Shown piece by piece: positions 36,273-45,609 of a stretch of 64,000 bases of DNA. A program made the translations under genes and the position numbers. This DNA is from Poindextera sp963706385 (GTDB taxonomy: Bacteria > Pseudomonadota > Alphaproteobacteria > Caulobacterales > Caulobacteraceae): NCBI GenBank assembly GCA_963706385.1, contig OY970153.1:682001-746000 (forward strand), written 5' to 3'. The notes under the pieces were generated by a model. The model was not told the origin of the DNA. It saw only the letters and a program-made list of their open reading frames with translations, and did no database searches. How positions within the stretch are numbered: the stretch's first letter is position 1; each line of letters begins with the position of its first letter.

Positions 36273-36314
36273 GAGCACCCACTTAGCCCCTAAAAGATTG
36301 AGCCATCGTTGCGG

Positions 36315-37319
36315 TCAGCGATGACGCCAGCCGGCGCGGGTGACGACCTGCTCGCGACCCGTCGCCAGAACCTTGACACCCTCGCCCGCCACCACGCGGC
36401 CGATCGCGGTGAACGGCGCGCCCAAGGCCCGGGACGCGGCCTTCAGGATGTCCGTCTGGTCGGGCGCGGCGGTGCAGACGATTTCGTAGTCATCGCCACC
36501 CCCCGCCAGCGCGAGCCGCCCAGCGGCCTGATCCGGCTGAGCGGCCAGCCAGGTCCGCGCCGGCGCCGACAGCGGCAACCGATCGAGATCGAGCTCGAGG
36601 CCAAGGCCGCTGGCCCGGCCGATGTGGCCAGCGTCCGCGATTAGTCCGTCGGAAACGTCCGCTGCGGCCCGCGCATGAGTCCGCAAAGCCTCGGCGAGCG
36701 CGGTGCGGGGCCGAGGCAGCCGGTAGCGGTCGGCCAACCAGGCGACGTCCTCCTCCGGCAGGTCCAGGGAGTGTTCGCCGGCCATAAGGCCCAGCCATCC
36801 GTCGCCGATGGTCCCGCTGACCAGAACCACGTCCCCCGCCCTCGCCCCGCTCCGGCGCACCATGGCCCCGCTCGGGGTCCAGCCGAGAATGGTGACGCTG
36901 GCGGTAAGCGGTCCGGGCGTCGCGGCGGTGTCGCCGCCCAGCAGCTTCAGGCCGAACGCCGCCTGATCCGCCCGCAGGCCCTCGGCGAAGGCGCGCCGTT
37001 CGGGCCAGCCGAACCGCGCCGGCCAGGCGATCGACAACAGGTAGGCGTAGGGCTCGGCGCCCTTGGCGGCCAGATCCGACAGATTGACCCGCAGGAGCTT
37101 GCGCGCGACCAGATCCGGCGCATCGTCCGGCCGGAAATGCACGCCCTCGACGATGGCGTCGGTGGAGACGATCAGATCGAAGCCCGGCCTTTGCGGCACC
37201 GCGGCCGCATCGTCCAGCAGATCGAAGGCTTCGGGCGTGTTCTTGGCGAGCGGTCTCAGGCACTGGTCGATCCAGTCGAACTCGTCGACCGGGCCGGTTT
37301 GCGGATCAGCCACGCTCAT
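36315..37319 (-). CDS. thiL: Thiamine-monophosphate kinase
   Basis: ThiL phosphorylates thiamine monophosphate to the active cofactor. The 334-residue product has DEFDWIDQCLRPLA, LDDAAAVPQRPGFDLIVSTDAIVEGVHF, GGDTAATPGPL and the C-terminal GGGDDYEIV. I chose the ATG at 37319, which overlaps the nusB end by 14 bases; nusB-thiL is a common pair. Confidence 0.94.
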   Translation of the reverse strand: MSVADPQTGPVDEFDWIDQCLRPLAKNTPEAFDLLDDAAAVPQRPGFDLIVSTDAIVEGVHFRPDDAPDLVARKLLRVNLSDLAAKGAEPYAYLLSIAWPARFGWPERRAFAEGLRADQAAFGLKLLGGDTAATPGPLTASVTILGWTPSGAMVRRSGARAGDVVLVSGTIGDGWLGLMAGEHSLDLPEEDVAWLADRYRLPRPRTALAEALRTHARAAADVSDGLIADAGHIGRASGLGLELDLDRLPLSAPARTWLAAQPDQAAGRLALAGGGDDYEIVCTAAPDQTDILKAASRALGAPFTAIGRVVAGEGVKVLATGREQVVTRAGWRHR

Positions 37320-37761
37320 CCTGGGCGATCCCGTCGAGAGCGGCGTTGACGAAGCCCGACTCGGGACCTTCGAAGAAGGACTTGGCGATCTCGACATATT
37401 CGTCGATCACCACCTCGGTCGGGGCCTCGCGCCGGTCGATCAGTTCGAAGGCGCCGGCGCGCAGGATGGCGCGCAGGGTGGCGTCGATCCGCTCCAGCCG
37501 CCAGCCCTCGGCCAGGCGCCGCGCGATCGCGCGGTCAATGGAGGCCTGATCGGCGACCGCGCCGCGGACGATCTCGGCGAAATAGGCCTCGTCGGCCGGC
37601 GCCAGCCGCTCGCCCTCCATGTCGGCGTCGAACCGGTGCTCGACGAACTCGCGCACCACCGCCTCGCTGCCCGCGCCGGAGACCTCCATCTGATAAAGCG
37701 CCTGAACCGCGGCCAGCCGGGCGACCGAGCGCGCCTGACGCGGCGCGGCGACGCGCTTCAT
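37306..37761 (-). CDS. nusB: Transcription antitermination protein NusB
   Basis: NusB pairs with S10 (NusE) in antitermination on rRNA operons. The 151-residue product has RSVARLAAVQALYQMEVSG, ERIDATLRAILRAGAFELID and EVVIDEYVEIAKSFFEGPESGFVNAALDGIA, diagnostic for NusB. I chose the ATG at 37761; earlier in-frame starts would overlap nrdR and add a non-conserved stretch. ribH, which often precedes nusB, is absent here. Confidence 0.93.
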   Translation of the reverse strand: MKRVAAPRQARSVARLAAVQALYQMEVSGAGSEAVVREFVEHRFDADMEGERLAPADEAYFAEIVRGAVADQASIDRAIARRLAEGWRLERIDATLRAILRAGAFELIDRREAPTEVVIDEYVEIAKSFFEGPESGFVNAALDGIAQDERG

Positions 37762-37795
37762 CGGCTCTGGCCGAGCCGGCGGCGGCCAAGCACGC

Positions 37796-38279
37796 TCATG
37801 CCTCGGCCTCGCGGACCGGGACATCGTCGCTGAGACCCTCGTCGCCGAGAAACTTGGCGAAGTCCTGGGTCTGTCTGAAATCGCGGTACACCGAGGCGTA
37901 GCGGACATAGGCCACCTCGTCCAAGGCCTTCAGCGCCTTCATCACCATCTCGCCGACGACGTGCGAGGCCAGTTCGGTCTCGCCCATGCTCTCAAGCTGG
38001 CGCACGATCCCCGAGACCATCCGCTCGAACTCGCTCCGGATCGATCGGCCGCTTGCGGATGGCGACCGAGATCGAGCGGGCCAGCTTCTCGCGATCGAAC
38101 GGCGCGCGCCGACCCGAGCGTTTGACTATGGTCAGCTCGCGCAGTTGCACGCGCTCGAAGGTGGTGAAGCGACCGCCGCACTCCGGACATAGCCGCCGCC
38201 TGCGGATCGCCGCGCCGTCCTCCGACGGGCGGCTGTCCTTCACCTGGCTCTCGAGATGGCCGCAGAACGGGCAACGCAT
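37796..38279 (-). CDS. nrdR: Transcriptional repressor NrdR, apparent +1 frameshift
   Basis: NrdR represses ribonucleotide reductase genes through a zinc ribbon and an ATP cone. The N-terminal frame starts MRCPFCGHLESQVKDSRPSE, includes the second zinc pair CPECGGRFTTFE, and reads IRKRPIDPERV; the rest (ERMVSGIVRQLESMG to RYASVYRDFRQTQDF) is one frame over. The excess base is within 38026-38031 (GAGTTCGAG). Removing one base gives 160 residues, the family length. As drawn, the ATP cone is split in two frames. Confidence 0.88.
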
Positions 38280-38311
38280 GATGTGGCCCTCCTCGAACCG
38301 ACCTCATACCA

Positions 38312-39616
38312 TCAATTGTAGATGGGAAACCGCGCCGTCAACGCCAGGACATCCTGACGCACTTTCGCCTCGACCGCCCCGTTTGCGTCGGCGCCGTGGG
38401 CCGCCAAGCCGTCGACCACCTCGGCGATCAGCTTGGCCACTTGGCGGAACTCGTCTTCGCGGAAGCCGCGGGTGGTTCCCGCCGGGCTGCCCAGCCGCAC
38501 GCCCGAGCTGACCGCCGGCGGGCGCGGATCGAAGGGGATGGTGCTGCGGCTGCAGGTGATGCCCGCGCGCTCCAGGCTGTCCTCGGCCGCCTTGCCGCTG
38601 ACATCCTTGGGCGTTAGATCGACCACCATCAGATGGCTGTCGGTGCCGCCGGCGACGATGTTCATCCCCGCGGCGGCCAGGGCGTCGGCCAGGGCCTTGG
38701 CGTTGGCGATCACCTGGCGCGCATAGAGCTTGAACTCCGGCCGCAGGGCCTCGCCGAAAGCCACCGCCTTGGCGGCGATGACGTGCATCAACGGCCCGCC
38801 CTGCAAGCCAGGAAACACCGCCGCGTCGATCTTTTTGCCCAGCTTGGGATCGTTGGAGAGAATCATGCCGCCGCGCGGGCCGCGCAGGGTCTTGTGCGTG
38901 GTGGTGGTCACCACATGGGCGTGCGGCAAGGGGCTGGGAAACTCGCCCGCGGCCACCAGGCCGGCGAAATGGGCCATGTCGACCATCAGCTTGGCCCCGA
39001 CGCTGTCGGCCACCTCGCGGAAACGGGCGAAATCGATGGTGCGGCTGTAGGCCGAGCCGCCGGCGATGATCACCTTGGGCTTGGCCTCCAGCGCGGTCTC
39101 GGCCAGGGCGTCGTAGTCGATGATCTGGTCCTGCTTGCGCACGGTGTAGGCCACCGGCTTGAACCACATGCCCGACTGGTTGACCGATTTGCCGTGAGTC
39201 AGGTGCCCGCCGGCGTTCAGGTCCATGCCCATGAAGGTGTCGCCCGGCCGCATCAGGGCCATGAACACCGCCTGGTTGGCCTGCGAGCCGGAGTGCGGCT
39301 GAACGTTGGCCCACGCGCAATCGAACAACTGCTTGGCGCGGTCGATCGCCAGCTGTTCGGCCACGTCCACCTCCTCGCAGCCGCCGTAGTAGCGCCGACC
39401 GGGATAGCCTTCGGCATACTTGTTGGTCAGCACCGATCCCTGCGCCTCCAGCACCGCGCGCGAGACGATGTTTTCCGAGGCGATCAGCTCGATCTGGTTC
39501 TGCTGGCGATCGCGTTCGCGCTTCACCACGCGAGCGATGTCGGGGTCGGCGTCTTCCAGCATCGCCGCGAAGAAGGCGTTCGGCGGCGCGGCGTGTGCGG
39601 AGGCTTGAGCGGTCAA
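38312..39616 (-). CDS. glyA: Serine hydroxymethyltransferase
   Basis: PLP enzyme that interconverts serine and glycine and charges folate. The 434-residue product has QIELIASENIVSRAVLEAQG, KYAEGYPGRRYYGGCEEVD, the PLP lysine in VTTTTHKTLRGPRGG and the C-terminal HGADANG tail region. The only start that keeps the expected N-terminus is TTG at 39616, with no convincing ribosome site; the next ATG (39562) would remove 18 residues. Confidence 0.95.
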   Translation of the reverse strand: MTAQASAHAAPPNAFFAAMLEDADPDIARVVKRERDRQQNQIELIASENIVSRAVLEAQGSVLTNKYAEGYPGRRYYGGCEEVDVAEQLAIDRAKQLFDCAWANVQPHSGSQANQAVFMALMRPGDTFMGMDLNAGGHLTHGKSVNQSGMWFKPVAYTVRKQDQIIDYDALAETALEAKPKVIIAGGSAYSRTIDFARFREVADSVGAKLMVDMAHFAGLVAAGEFPSPLPHAHVVTTTTHKTLRGPRGGMILSNDPKLGKKIDAAVFPGLQGGPLMHVIAAKAVAFGEALRPEFKLYARQVIANAKALADALAAAGMNIVAGGTDSHLMVVDLTPKDVSGKAAEDSLERAGITCSRSTIPFDPRPPAVSSGVRLGSPAGTTRGFREDEFRQVAKLIAEVVDGLAAHGADANGAVEAKVRQDVLALTARFPIYN

Positions 39617-39722
39617 CGCGCTGTCTTTCTGATGGTGCCCATCGGCCCCTGTTTACTCGGCTGGACGCGCCGATCAATGGCTTCCGCCTCGCCCGGACGC
39701 GATTGGGGGTGAGTCACGCCTC

Positions 39723-39740
39723 GGCGCGTTAATCCGCGCC
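39723..39740. terminator. Weak hairpin downstream of hemA
   Basis: GGCGCG and CGCGCC flank TTAATC, 82 bases past the hemA stop in the 205-base gap before glyA. No T run. The rest of that gap, which must hold the glyA promoter, shows only weak matches (TTGATC with GTAAAC 15 bases on). Confidence 0.3.
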
Positions 39741-39821
39741 CTGTCAGCCCAGCGCAACCTTACCCGTAACCGTCTCGATCAAACCATGCCCCTCGTCGAT
39801 TCGTCGGGACGCGTCCGGGCC

Positions 39822-41048
39822 TCAGGCGGCGTATCCGCCCAGGCGCTTGACGTTGCAGCGCGACCACAAGGCGTCCAGCGCGTTCACCAGATCGTCCATC
39901 ATCGCATCGGTGTGGAACGGGGTGGGCGTGAACCGCAGCCGCTCGGTCCCGCGCGGGACGGTGGGATAGTTGATCGGCTGCACATAAACGCCGTGGTCGT
40001 CGAGCAGCATGTCGGAGATCATCTTGCAGTGCACCGGGTCGGCGACCAGAACCGGCACGATGTGGCTGACGGACGGCATCACCGGCAGGCCCGCATCCTT
40101 CATCCGACGCTTCAGCGTCTCCGCGCGCTCCTGATGGCGGACGCGCACCTCGTTGTGCTCGCGCAGCCAGCGCACGCTGGCCAGGGCGCCGGCCGAGAGG
40201 GCCGGCGGCAGCGAGGTGGTGAAGATGAAGCCCGCGGCGTAGGAGCGGATGGCGTCGACCATTTCCGAATCACCAGCGATGTAGCCGCCCATCACCCCGA
40301 ACGCCTTGCCCAGCGTGCCCTCGATGATGTCGATCTGGTCCATCATCCCGTCGCGCTCGGCGACGCCGCCGCCGCGCGGCCCGTAGAGGCCGACCGCGTG
40401 CACCTCGTCGAGATAGGTCATCGCGCCGTATTTCTTGGCCAGCGCCACGGTCCCGGCGATGTCGGAAATGTCGCCGTCCATCGAATAGACGCTCTCGAAG
40501 GCGATCAGCTTGGGCGCGGTCGCGGGGGCTTCGGCCAGGAGCTGCTCGAGATGCTCCAGGTCGTTGTGGCGGAACACCTTGTAGACGCAGCGGCCGTTGC
40601 GAATGCCGGCGATCATCGAGGCGTGGTTCAGCTCGTCAGAGAACACGATCAGCCCGGGCAGCACCTTGTTCAAGGTCGACAGCGCCGCTTCGTTGGCGAC
40701 GTAGCCCGAGGTGAACAGCAAGGCCGCGTCCTTGTCGTGCAGGGCCGCGAGTTCGACCTCCAGCTCGACGTGATAGTGGGTGGTGCCGGAGATGTTGCGC
40801 GTGCCGCCGGAGCCGGAGCCGACCTCGTCGATCGCCTGGTGCATCGCCTGGAGCACGACCGGGTTCTGGCCCTGGCCGAGATAGTCGTTGGAGCACCAGA
40901 CCACCACGTCGGCGCGGCCACCGTCGGGCCGAGTCCAAGCGGCCCTGGGGAATTCCCCGCGGTAGCGCTTGAGGTCGGCGAAGACGCGGTAGCGCCCCTC
41001 GGACTTGACTTGATCGACCGCGGCCCGAAATGCGGCTTTGTAATCCAT
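39822..41048 (-). CDS. hemA: 5-aminolevulinate synthase
   Basis: Condenses glycine with succinyl-CoA, the first step of haem synthesis by the C4 route used in alphaproteobacteria. The 408-residue product has WCSNDYLGQGQNPVVLQAM, GSGSGGTRNISGTTHYHVEL, the PLP lysine in EGTLGKAFGVMGGYIAG and PTVPRGTERLRFTPTPFH. GlyA, the preceding gene on this strand's downstream side, supplies glycine; hemB is 1.6 kb away. The gap 41049-41190 has no clear promoter. Confidence 0.97.
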   Translation of the reverse strand: MDYKAAFRAAVDQVKSEGRYRVFADLKRYRGEFPRAAWTRPDGGRADVVVWCSNDYLGQGQNPVVLQAMHQAIDEVGSGSGGTRNISGTTHYHVELEVELAALHDKDAALLFTSGYVANEAALSTLNKVLPGLIVFSDELNHASMIAGIRNGRCVYKVFRHNDLEHLEQLLAEAPATAPKLIAFESVYSMDGDISDIAGTVALAKKYGAMTYLDEVHAVGLYGPRGGGVAERDGMMDQIDIIEGTLGKAFGVMGGYIAGDSEMVDAIRSYAAGFIFTTSLPPALSAGALASVRWLREHNEVRVRHQERAETLKRRMKDAGLPVMPSVSHIVPVLVADPVHCKMISDMLLDDHGVYVQPINYPTVPRGTERLRFTPTPFHTDAMMDDLVNALDALWSRCNVKRLGGYAA

Positions 41049-41190
41049 GCGCCTTGCATCCTGCTCCGGCCACGCCGGTTTAAGTATCCTCAGCGGGTTT
41101 TTGCACCCGAAGCAATCCCATGTCCAGCTAGGGAAAATTGCGTAGTCGCCGCGTCCCAGCGTCCGATCTAAACGCGCGCATGGTTACCAA

Positions 41191-41958
41191 TTAGTTCGCG
41201 GGCTTGCGGAACCGGAAGATGAACTGGTCGGTCCGGCCGCGGATCGGCGGGTCGAAAACCTTTTCCGTGTGGTCATCGCCTGGATTGCGCAACAGATCGC
41301 TCTCGGCGTCGAACGCGAAGCCGGCGGCGGCGACCTCGGCCTTGACCGTTTCGGGATCGATCCGATGCAGGGTGTTGGTGTCGCGCAGGCCCGAACCGGC
41401 GTCGGCCGCGTGATCCAGCACCAGATAGACCCCGCCCGGTTTCAGGGCGGCCAGCACCGCCTTGTTGACCTTGCCCAGATCGGCCGGACCCATGAACGGG
41501 TCGTGCAGGTCGTGATAATTCTGGGAAATCCATGCCAGATCGAGCGGGCGCGGCGCGCTCAGGGCGTCGATCGGCTGGATAAGAACGGTGATGTTGGCGT
41601 AGGCCGGATCGGCGGCCAGGGCGGTGACCGCGTCTGCGGATTTGGGAAACGTCTTGACGATCTCCTCGGGAACCAGCGCATAGACGTGGCCGGACGGCCC
41701 CACCGCCTTGCTGAAGATGCGAGTGAAATAGCCACCGCCGGGCATGAGTTCGAGCACCACCGCGCCCGGCTTGACCCCGGCGAAGGCCAGCGTTTCAGCC
41801 GGATGACGCAGGCTGTCGCGGTCAACGTCGGCCTTGGGCCGGCCAGGATCGGCCACGGCCTGGGCGATGTTGGCCGGCGTGAGCAAAGGATCGCCGGCCG
41901 CGGCGGTGGCGATCGCGAAGCCCGTCGTCAGGGCGGCCAACAGGGTGAACGGTTTCAT
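41191..41958 (-). CDS. Exported class I SAM-dependent methyltransferase
   Basis: The 255-residue product has a cleavable signal peptide (MKPFTLLAALTTGFAIATAAA) and a methyltransferase core with VLELMPGGGYFTRIFSKAVG as the SAM-binding motif, YALVPEEI and LDLAWISQNYHDLHDP. An exported methyltransferase is odd because SAM is cytoplasmic, but this family with signal peptides recurs in proteobacteria. I chose the ATG at 41958, with AAGGAG upstream. Substrate unknown. Confidence 0.82.
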   Translation of the reverse strand: MKPFTLLAALTTGFAIATAAAGDPLLTPANIAQAVADPGRPKADVDRDSLRHPAETLAFAGVKPGAVVLELMPGGGYFTRIFSKAVGPSGHVYALVPEEIVKTFPKSADAVTALAADPAYANITVLIQPIDALSAPRPLDLAWISQNYHDLHDPFMGPADLGKVNKAVLAALKPGGVYLVLDHAADAGSGLRDTNTLHRIDPETVKAEVAAAGFAFDAESDLLRNPGDDHTEKVFDPPIRGRTDQFIFRFRKPAN

Positions 41959-42123
41959 CGGCTTTGCTCCTTGTCGCCTCCAGCCTAGCAGAACCATAAC
42001 GGTCGCGGCGATCGCGCGGCGCGACGATGGGCTCCCCATTCAGTTGGTGGTTGAGCAAACCGTCCGGACAGGGCAACCTGCCGCACATCGAGCCGCCTCG
42101 CGGCGCCAGGGACGAATTTGGCC

Positions 42124-42600
42124 ATGGCCACTGCGTCGGACATCGCGACGGCGAATCGCGAGGACGAGGTCGACCGGAACCTGGCTCTTCTAGGCTACGG
42201 ACTTTTGTTCTTCGCCATCTTCTTCGCCGGGGTCCCGGCCCTGGTGGCCGTGGCCATCGCCTATGCCCGCAAGCGCAACACCGACTGCGCGGTCAAGAGC
42301 CACTTCCGATTCCAGGTGTTCATCTTCTGGGTCGGCTTCGCCCTGACCCTGCTGGCGGCGTTCTCGGGTCTGACGGCCCTGATCATCCTGGCCGGCGAGA
42401 TCATCCGCGGCATGATCGACGGGCGATGGGACCGGCTGGACACCATCGTGCTCAGCCAGGTGCATGTCGCCGCGGTGATGACGCTGTTCGGCGTCGCCGG
42501 CGTGCTGGCGGTGCTGACCGGGGTGTGGCTGATGGTCACCTCGGCCTATGGCTTCATCCTGCTTGCATCCAGGCAGTCGATCCGCCAGACCGCCCACTGA
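42124..42600 (+). CDS. Small integral membrane protein (DUF4870-like)
   Basis: The 158-residue product has three or four membrane helices (about 26-46, 65-95, 118-145) and the DUF4870-like segment KSHFRFQVFIFWVGFALTLL. An alternative TTG start lies two codons upstream. It ends 49 bases before hemB on the same strand and may be co-transcribed. No function assigned. Confidence 0.75.
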   Translation: MATASDIATANREDEVDRNLALLGYGLLFFAIFFAGVPALVAVAIAYARKRNTDCAVKSHFRFQVFIFWVGFALTLLAAFSGLTALIILAGEIIRGMIDGRWDRLDTIVLSQVHVAAVMTLFGVAGVLAVLTGVWLMVTSAYGFILLASRQSIRQTAH

Positions 42601-42649
42601 GTCGCCGTCGCAGGCCGCTTGTCGCCAAAACGCTCGTTGGAGGTCGCCG

Positions 42650-43669
42650 ATGACCCGCGCGCCGCTCGCGCCCTACCCCGCGCTTCGCCCGCGCCGCCTG
42701 CGCCAGGCCGACTGGATCCGCCGGCTGGTGCGCGAGAGCGCGGTGACCCCGGCCGACCTGATCTGGTCGATGGTGGTGCACGACGGCGAGGCGGCGCGCG
42801 TTCCGGTGCCCTCCATGCCCGGCGTCGAGCGCCTCTCGGTGCGCGAGGCGGCCAAGGCGGCGGTCCAGGCCCGCGCGCTCGGCATTCCGGCCATCGCGGT
42901 GTTTCCCCACATCGACGGGCGCAAGAAGGACGCGACCGGCGCCGAGGCCGCCAATCCGGACGGCCTGATCGCCCGGGCGGTCAAGGCGATGAAGGACGCG
43001 GCCCCCGAGGTGGGCGTGATGTGCGATGTGGCGCTGGACCCGTTCACCGACCACGGCCACGACGGGCTGGTCGAAAACGGCCAAATTCTGAACGACCCGA
43101 CCATCGAGCGGCTGGTCGAACAGGGGTTGATGCAAGCCGACGCCGGAGCCGACATCCTGGCGCCCTCGGACATGATGGACGGCCGGGTGGGGGCGATTCG
43201 CGCCGCGCTGGAAGCCGCCGGCCACCAGGACGTGATGATCATGTCCTACGCGGCCAAATACGCCTCGGCCTTCTACGGCCCCTATCGCGACGCGATCGGC
43301 TCGGGAAAGCTGGGCGGCGGCGCGATCGACAATCCCGGCGACAAGAAGACCTATCAGATGGACCCCGGCAATTCCGACGAGGCGCTGCGCGAGGTGGCGC
43401 TGGACATCGCCGAGGGCGCCGACATGGTGATGGTCAAGCCGGGCATGCCCTATCTCGACATCGTCCGGCGGGTGGTCGAGGCCTTTTCCATGCCGACCTT
43501 CGCCTTCCAGGTCTCGGGCGAGTACGCCATGCTGATGGCCGCCGCCCAGAACGGCTGGATCGACGAGGAGCGCGCGATCCTGGAAAGCCTGGCCGGCTTC
43601 AAGCGCGCCGGCTGCGCCGGGGTGATCACCTATTTCGCGGCGAGGGCGGCGGCGCTGCTGGGGGCCTAG
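42650..43669 (+). CDS. hemB: Delta-aminolevulinic acid dehydratase (porphobilinogen synthase)
   Basis: Joins two aminolevulinate molecules to porphobilinogen. The 339-residue product has the Schiff-base region (MIMSYAAKYASAFYGPYRDA) and VKPGMPYLDIVRRV. The metal site reads CDVALDPFTDHGHDG: the three zinc cysteines of other HemB proteins are Ala or Asp here, as in the magnesium-type enzymes. I chose the ATG at 42650, preceded by GGAGG. The convergent next gene ends 8 bases away. Confidence 0.96.
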   Translation: MTRAPLAPYPALRPRRLRQADWIRRLVRESAVTPADLIWSMVVHDGEAARVPVPSMPGVERLSVREAAKAAVQARALGIPAIAVFPHIDGRKKDATGAEAANPDGLIARAVKAMKDAAPEVGVMCDVALDPFTDHGHDGLVENGQILNDPTIERLVEQGLMQADAGADILAPSDMMDGRVGAIRAALEAAGHQDVMIMSYAAKYASAFYGPYRDAIGSGKLGGGAIDNPGDKKTYQMDPGNSDEALREVALDIAEGADMVMVKPGMPYLDIVRRVVEAFSMPTFAFQVSGEYAMLMAAAQNGWIDEERAILESLAGFKRAGCAGVITYFAARAAALLGA

Positions 43670-43677
43670 GAACGATC

Positions 43678-44532
43678 CTACCGTTCCAGCCGGGCCACCA
43701 GGCTGGACGTGTCCCACCTGCGCCCGCCCATCGCCTGGACCTCGGCGTAGAACTGGTCGACCAGCGCGGTGACGCTCAGGACAGCGCCATTGGTTCGCGC
43801 CTCGTCCAGCACCAGGCCCAGGTCCTTGCGCATCCAGTCGACCGCGAAGCCGAAGTCGAACCGGCCCTCGACCATCGTGGCGAACCGGTTGTCCATCTGC
43901 CAGGACTGGGCCGCTCCCTTGGAGATCGCCTGATAGACCGCCTCGACGTCCAGCCCCGCGGTCTTGGCGAAATGCGCCGCCTCGGCCAAGCCCTGAACCA
44001 GACCGGCGATGCAGATCTGGTTGACCATCTTGCAGAGCTGGCCGTCGCCCGGCCCGCCGATGCGGCGGATCGCCTTGGCGTAGGCGCCCATCACCGGCTC
44101 GGCCAGGGCGAAGGCCGCCTCATCGCCGCCGGCCATCACGCTGAGACTGCCGGCCTGGGCGCCCGCCTGGCCGCCGGAGACCGGCGCGTCGACGAACCAG
44201 CGTCCTTTCGCCCGCGCCAGCGCGGCCGCCTCGCGCGCCAGCCTGGCCGAGGTGGTGGTGTGGTCGATCACCACCCCGCCCGCCGCCATCGCCGGCAACA
44301 GCTCGCCCAGGCACTCGCGCACGTCGTCGTCATTGCCGACGCAGAGCGCGACGGCCTCGCAGCCCGCCACCGCCTCGGCCAGGCTGGCGCCGGCCCGCCC
44401 GCCATGCTCGGCGACCCATCGGACGGCCTTTTCCGGGCCGCGGTTGAACACGCTGACCGCATGGCCGGCGGCGGCGAGGTGGCCGGCCATGGGATAGCCC
44501 ATGACCCCCAGGCCGATGAACGCGACTTTCAT
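43678..44532 (-). CDS. NAD(P)-dependent beta-hydroxyacid dehydrogenase
   Basis: 3-hydroxyisobutyrate dehydrogenase-family oxidoreductase. The 284-residue product has MKVAFIGLGVMGYPMAGHLA (Rossmann fold), DAPVSGGQAGAQAGSLSVMAGG, and the catalytic Lys in LCKMVNQICIAG. The exact substrate (3-hydroxyisobutyrate, tartronate semialdehyde, or other) cannot be read from sequence. I chose the ATG at 44532; upstream open frame is unsupported. Confidence 0.9.
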   Translation of the reverse strand: MKVAFIGLGVMGYPMAGHLAAAGHAVSVFNRGPEKAVRWVAEHGGRAGASLAEAVAGCEAVALCVGNDDDVRECLGELLPAMAAGGVVIDHTTTSARLAREAAALARAKGRWFVDAPVSGGQAGAQAGSLSVMAGGDEAAFALAEPVMGAYAKAIRRIGGPGDGQLCKMVNQICIAGLVQGLAEAAHFAKTAGLDVEAVYQAISKGAAQSWQMDNRFATMVEGRFDFGFAVDWMRKDLGLVLDEARTNGAVLSVTALVDQFYAEVQAMGGRRWDTSSLVARLER

Positions 44533-44627
44533 GAAGACTCCTTGCCGAGGGCCGGATCGCGGCAACCCCATCTTAACGCCCTGAAGCCACCTTACCCCGC
44601 GCGGCCGTGCATGGTTAAGGGTGGGCG

Positions 44628-45536
44628 ATGTCTGTCAGCGACGGACCGATAATCATCAAGCGGATCAAGAAGGTTTCCGGCGGCGGCCACCACGGCGGCG
44701 CCTGGAAGGTGGCCTACGCCGATTTCGTCACCGCGATGATGGCCTTCTTTCTGCTGCTGTGGCTGATCAACACCACCAGCCCGGAGCAGAAACGCGGCAT
44801 CGCCGACTATTTCGCGCCGGCCAGCGTGGCCCAGACGTCATCCGGCTCGGGCGGCATCCTGGCCGGCACCGCCCTGGGCGACGACGGCGGCCGGAGCAAC
44901 GGCACGGCGTCAACGCTCGAACAGCAGGCGCCCCAGGCGCCGCCGACGGTGAAGGACACTGGCCGGAGCAGCAACAAGTCGGGCAGCAGTCTCGACACCG
45001 CCAGCGAAGACGCGCTGAAGGCCGCGCTCGCCAAGCGCGAGGAGGCCGCCTTCCAGAGCGCCGCCCAATCGCTGCGCCAGGCCATGCAGGACATGCCCGA
45101 ACTGGCGGAGCTGTCGAAGCAGATGCTGATCGACCAGACCCCGGAAGGTCTTCGCATCCAGTTGATCGATCAGGAGGGCCGCGCGATGTTCGACCCGGGC
45201 TCGGCCAAGCCGAACGATCGGGCCAAGATCCTGCTGCGCGCCGTGGCCAAGATCGCCCAGCGCCTGCCCAACCGCATCACCATCGCCGGCCACACCAGCG
45301 CCAACGCCAACGGCTCGAAATCCCAGAGCGACTGGCCCTTGTCCTCCGCCCGCGCCGACGCCGCGCGCCAGATCATGCAAGGCGGCGGGATAGATCCGGA
45401 CCGAATCTACCAGGTCTCGGGCAAGGCGGCGTCCGATCCGCTGTTCCCGGACGACCCCACCCTGCCAGGCAATCGGCGCATCGCCATCGTGCTGCTGCGC
45501 GAATCGCCGGTGGTGCCGCCCAATGGGCATCCGTGA
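44628..45536 (+). CDS. motB: Flagellar motor stator protein MotB
   Basis: MotB anchors the stator to peptidoglycan and carries the ion-channel aspartate. The 302-residue product has a short basic N-terminus, one membrane helix with Asp32 in AYADFVTAMMAFFLLLWLIN, a Ser/Gly/Ala-rich plug and linker (about 60-130) and a C-terminal OmpA-like domain (ITIAGHTSANANG, DWPLSSARADAARQIM, NRRIAIVLL). motA is not adjacent. The usual Asp after GHT is Ser. Confidence 0.93.
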   Translation: MSVSDGPIIIKRIKKVSGGGHHGGAWKVAYADFVTAMMAFFLLLWLINTTSPEQKRGIADYFAPASVAQTSSGSGGILAGTALGDDGGRSNGTASTLEQQAPQAPPTVKDTGRSSNKSGSSLDTASEDALKAALAKREEAAFQSAAQSLRQAMQDMPELAELSKQMLIDQTPEGLRIQLIDQEGRAMFDPGSAKPNDRAKILLRAVAKIAQRLPNRITIAGHTSANANGSKSQSDWPLSSARADAARQIMQGGGIDPDRIYQVSGKAASDPLFPDDPTLPGNRRIAIVLLRESPVVPPNGHP

Positions 45537-45609
45537 CGCTCCGGGTCTTGCGGGAAGGCCGGGCTTTTGCGCTAATCAGGCGCCTTGACTGTCTAGGACA
45601 CCCGGTTCG

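Noticed and set aside
42619..44652. 677-codon plus-strand open frame
   Set aside because: Runs out of frame through hemB and antisense to the dehydrogenase; Arg/Gly/Pro-rich shadow.
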